Positions 7,501 through 8,379 of a stretch of 8,379 nt of DNA are shown here, one piece after another. Numbering within the stretch: position 1 is the first letter of the stretch; each line of letters starts with the position of its first letter. This stretch comes from Syntrophaceae bacterium. Lineage in GTDB: Bacteria; Desulfobacterota; DTXE01. The notes under the pieces are model-generated. The model did no database searches, was not told the origin of the DNA, and saw only the letters and a program-made list of their open reading frames with translations. The translations under genes were made by a program, and so were the position numbers. The stretch spans positions 1 to 8,379 of the forward strand of contig DTXE01000222.1 of assembly GCA_012962595.1 (NCBI GenBank). Reading direction: 5' to 3'.

Positions 7501-7785
7501 TATCTACTGCAGGCAATGAGAAGAGAAGGGGGTAGCAAGAAAATCCGGGATTTGATAACCGATGTGGGTCTTATCAAAATTCGTCCTATTATGATGACCA
7601 CTGCTACCACCATTTTTGCCCTTTTTGCCGTGATGTTCTCTACAGGCACCGGTTCTGAGGTAATGAAACCCATTGCCGCCCCTATTGTGGGGGGGATGGC
7701 TACCGCCACCATAGCAAATTTGATACTGATACCGGTTCTGTTTTGCTGGATACAGGAGAGGCGGGAGAGACATTCTCAAGAATAA
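4513..7785 (+). CDS. cusA: CusA-type heavy-metal RND efflux pump, probably Cu(I)/Ag(I)
   Basis: The 1090-residue proton-driven inner-membrane pump has about 12 helices: one at about 14-33, five at about 362-520, one at about 549-572 and five at about 921-1080. Two large periplasmic loops lie between. The CusA metal triad (M573, M623, M672 in E. coli) is present as M621 (LLYMP), M671 (PVGMIES) and M720 (RNRIDML). Matches to the transmembrane Met ladder are M414, M426, M433, M501 and M1051, with C516 in place of one Met. Proton-relay acids are D428 (IMVDAGI) and E989 (CVEDGVV), but the relay Lys of E. coli (RPKAMT) is Ile (RPIMMT, 1026). The CzcA-type DFGxxVD motif is absent, which disfavours Zn/Co/Cd. 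Residues 147-173 are a Cys/His insertion, YYCPDHPQESYGCPGTC and on to LIP, explaining part of the extra length over E. coli CusA (1047). The Shine-Dalgarno is weak; the start lies 15 bases after the cusB stop, so coupled translation is likely. Confidence 0.93.
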   Translation: MINRIIEWCLKNHFLVLAFFVLLLFISYWALIRTPVDAIPDIGVNQQVVFVDWPGRSPKDVEDQVIYPLTTNLLGIPKVEAIRSNSMFGFGIINIIFEDGVDFYWSRTRILERLNFAQKDLPPRVVPVLGPDATALGQVFWYTVENGYYCPDHPQESYGCPGTCLKDGRALIPSKYNLAELRSLQDWFIRFQLASCKGVSEVASIGGYVKQYQVDVDPNKLLAYHIPLKDVITAIKKSNIDVGAKIIEEGGSEWIVRGLGFIKKVEDVENIVVGASGGIPIYIKNVGQVSLGPDFRRGALDKDGFESVGGIVLMRYGENPLEVIDAVKQKIEQIRIGLPPGVRIVPFYDRSHLIHRSINTLKWALIMAVAITVGVVSAFMGQVIVSLIISVVLPVGILMCFLVMYGLKVSSNIMSLGGIAIAIGIMVDAGIIMTEGISRHLATEEREKGRFDIILGAAKQVGPPIFFSILIIITAYLTIFTLRGQSGKLFKPLALTTVSAMGSAALLSITLVPVLCLLVLRGKVKSPEKDIIGRTLIRLYRPVLGFILSHRLLVVFIAFLILLASLFPILGVGIITRPLRLVVDLEKVPRLKNFVNQLENRFPGIRSEFMPPLNEGDLLYMPVTLPGTSLTQVMQVMQTQDRIIKTLPEVKTVVGKLGRAETATDPAPVGMIESMIILKPHKEWRSDMTRQKLIGEIIRKTQVPGFSPIMTQPIRNRIDMLATGIQTPVGIKVFGTDLKRIEQLAIEIESLLKKIPGALNPYAERVGNKPYLEIEIDRKECARYGILLGDVQDIIMTAIGGMNLTTTVEGRERYPVRVRYMRELRDNVDALKRVLVDAPYGIKIPLEQLTHIHRVLGPAKIASENTTLYIRIFVDVDTEVTGIMDFVRMAQEAIRENIKFPPGYFITWSGQYQYELQSRRQLMLVVPMCLAIIFMLLYVKFKSLSGSLVLFLALPFSFVGGIWLQYLAGYKFSTAVWVGYIALFGVCVEDGVVMVDYLLQAMRREGGSKKIRDLITDVGLIKIRPIMMTTATTIFALFAVMFSTGTGSEVMKPIAAPIVGGMATATIANLILIPVLFCWIQERRERHSQE

Positions 7786-7851
7786 GAAGGTATAGCAAAG
7801 AAAAACGGCTGAATCCTGCACTGACTCCCCTGTGATGTATGACGAAACCTA
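7786..7851. other. Gap between converging cusA and hicB remnant
   Basis: This 66-base gap should hold the operon's terminator. The only inverted repeat is TGTGAT (7831-7836) with ATCACA (7851-7856), a 6-bp stem with a 14-base loop and no following T-run on either strand. I therefore do not call an intrinsic terminator; termination may be Rho-dependent or lie within the hicAB remnant. Confidence 0.4.
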
Positions 7852-8100
7852 TCACACAACTGCTTCTAGTCGCTGCTCATTTTGAATAATAATTTTTGGA
7901 TTTGGGTTCTTTGGAGGAACAGGCAACCCTTTCCCTTTCAATAGAGTTATATGTTCTATCATCCCCTATTTTGTCCTATACAAACAATCCCCTATTGAAT
8001 GCCCAATACCTGTAAAACCCTCTAGGTCCGGAGAGCAAAATCCAAAATAGAAGGGCTCCTGTGTAGCTTCAATTATTAATGAGTATTCTAACTCTAGCAC
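7852..8100 (-). pseudogene. hicB: hicB antitoxin remnant with internal stop
   Basis: Reading leftwards from GTG at 8100, 82 codons encode a nearly complete HicB-type antitoxin, interrupted by TAG at codon 45 (7968-7966). The first half contains LEYSLIIEATQEP, FGFCSPDLEGFTGIGHS and DCLYRTK. The second half, GMIEHITLLKGKGLPVPPK then NPNPKIIIQNEQRLEAVV, continues in the same frame to TGA at 7854-7852. The stop sits where relatives carry Trp (…KWGM…), so one TGG-to-TAG change explains it. AAGGAGG (8113-8107) lies 6 bases before the GTG. Intact HicB binds and blocks the HicA mRNA-cleaving toxin and represses its own operon. The partial RNase-H-like fold needed for that would be cut in half here. 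The frame is otherwise undamaged, so inactivation looks recent. Confidence 0.8.
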
Positions 8101-8227
8101 CTTTTTCCTCCTTATTACGAACTAACTTATCCCACCCAGGTTTTCCATAGTATTGAATAGAACCCTTTTCTTTTAGGAGCTTAAATCCATTCTGCTCTAA
8201 CAGTCCTACCAATTCCCTAAATTTCAC
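8069..8227 (-). pseudogene. hicA: hicA toxin remnant, C-terminus deleted
   Basis: Starting at GTG (8227) with GGAGGAG about 10 bases before it, the frame gives 52 residues: VKFRELVGLLEQNGFKLLKE, then KGSIQYYGKPGWDKLVR, then NKEEKGARVRILINN. The first 37 match the HicA fold, a small double-stranded-RNA-binding mRNA interferase. The last 15 are read out of frame through the hicB ribosome binding site and start. The usual ending (a 'VDYHGxKEVPTGT…ILKAAGI'-type segment of about 25 residues) is missing, so an internal deletion joined codon 37 to the hicA-hicB junction. The catalytic His of the common GSH motif is Ile (GSIQ), as I recall also for one branch of the family. The frame overlaps hicB by 32 bases. 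Probably inactive. Confidence 0.75.
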
Positions 8228-8282
8228 ATGAAAATAGCTCCTCCAGTTTAAATTCCAAATCCCAAGCATCAAATACCAAACA
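8222..8282 (-). repeat. Right arm of 61-bp inverted repeat (hicA leader)
   Basis: This is the reverse complement of 35-95 at 59 of 61 positions. It contains the GGAGGAG ribosome binding site and the GTG start of hicA plus the upstream repeat text TTTGATGCTTGGGATTTGG. Here the hicA frame continues, so this arm shows the original context of the repeat. The two arms face each other across about 8.1 kb holding the whole efflux operon. Confidence 0.9.
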
Positions 8283-8379
8283 AATTCAAAACTTAAATAT
8301 CCAAAATCCAATAACTTTTCCAGGTATGTTTTGGTCATTTGGATTTTGATATTTGGTATTGTTTGGGATTTGGGATTTG
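8283..8379. repeat. AT-rich periodic repeat with imperfect hairpin
   Basis: On the - strand the last bases read AAATCCC units of 7-8 bp (AAATCCC, AAATCCC, AAACAATACC, AAATATC, AAAATCC), the same family as the left end. AAATATCCAAAATCCAA at 8295-8311 pairs with TTTGGATTTTGATATTT at 8338-8354 except for one bulged C and one end mismatch, giving a 16-bp stem with a 26-base loop. The repeat probably continues past the window. Confidence 0.75.

Noticed and set aside
7831..7856. TGTGAT/ATCACA inverted repeat as terminator of the cus operon.
   Set aside because: Stem of only 6 bp, 14-base loop and no T-run on either side.
7937..7999. TTCAATAG/CTATTGAA inverted repeat and the doubled ATCCCCTATT (7961-7970, 7987-7996) as a regulatory element.
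   Set aside because: They lie inside the hicB coding remnant and are best explained as chance within coding sequence.

Overview
The window carries one intact three-gene operon, on the + strand, for a tripartite RND metal-efflux pump of the CusCBA type: outer-membrane channel at 1913-3211, periplasmic adaptor at 3226-4497 and inner-membrane pump at 4513-7785. Everything around it is decayed: gene fragments, a dead multiheme cytochrome gene, a dead hicAB toxin-antitoxin pair and AT-rich repeats. The pump and outer-membrane channel imply a Gram-negative bacterium. The multiheme cytochrome remnant, the hicAB type and the AAATCCC/AAATTCC intergenic repeats suggest an anaerobe or thermophile of the Desulfobacterota or Nitrospirota kind. 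That placement is an inference from family resemblance and is held with low confidence.

Left part (1-1912). Bases 1-67 are 7-bp-periodic repeats able to fold into a long hairpin. Bases 35-95 are one arm of a 61-bp inverted repeat whose other arm lies at 8222-8282. The repeat contains the ribosome binding site and GTG start region of a hicA gene. On the left it is fused to the C-terminal part (about 96-1003) of a hydroxylamine-oxidoreductase-like multiheme cytochrome gene, which is broken by several frameshifts and two in-frame stops. Next come a YHS-domain N-terminal fragment (+, 1192-1248) and, meeting it head-on, the N-terminal part of a small zinc-ribbon protein (-, 1190-1339). Bases 1340-1788 hold no gene I can name, only hairpins and short open stretches. 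A 20-bp palindrome at 1842-1861 and a strong ribosome binding site lead into cusC.

Centre (1913-7785). The three pump genes are 14-15 bp apart and surely cotranscribed. The pump protein has the three periplasmic methionines of the Cu(I)/Ag(I) site of E. coli CusA (M621, M671, M720 here) and most of its transmembrane methionine ladder, so Cu(I)/Ag(I) export is the best prediction. It also carries an unusual Cys/His-rich insertion (residues 147-173) resembling the small 'YxCPxHP' heavy-metal-binding domain. The adaptor has His-rich segments at both ends of its periplasmic part. No cusF, cusR or cusS homologue is visible.

Right part (7786-8379). On the - strand lies a degenerate hicAB locus. 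hicA (8069-8227) has lost its C-terminal third by an internal deletion. hicB (7852-8100) is recognisable end to end but has an internal TAG. The hicA leader is the second arm of the 61-bp inverted repeat, followed by more 7-bp-periodic repeat and another hairpin to the window end. An intact efflux operon sitting between inverted copies of a dispersed repeat, amid pseudogenes, suggests a rearranged accessory region in which only the pump is under selection.
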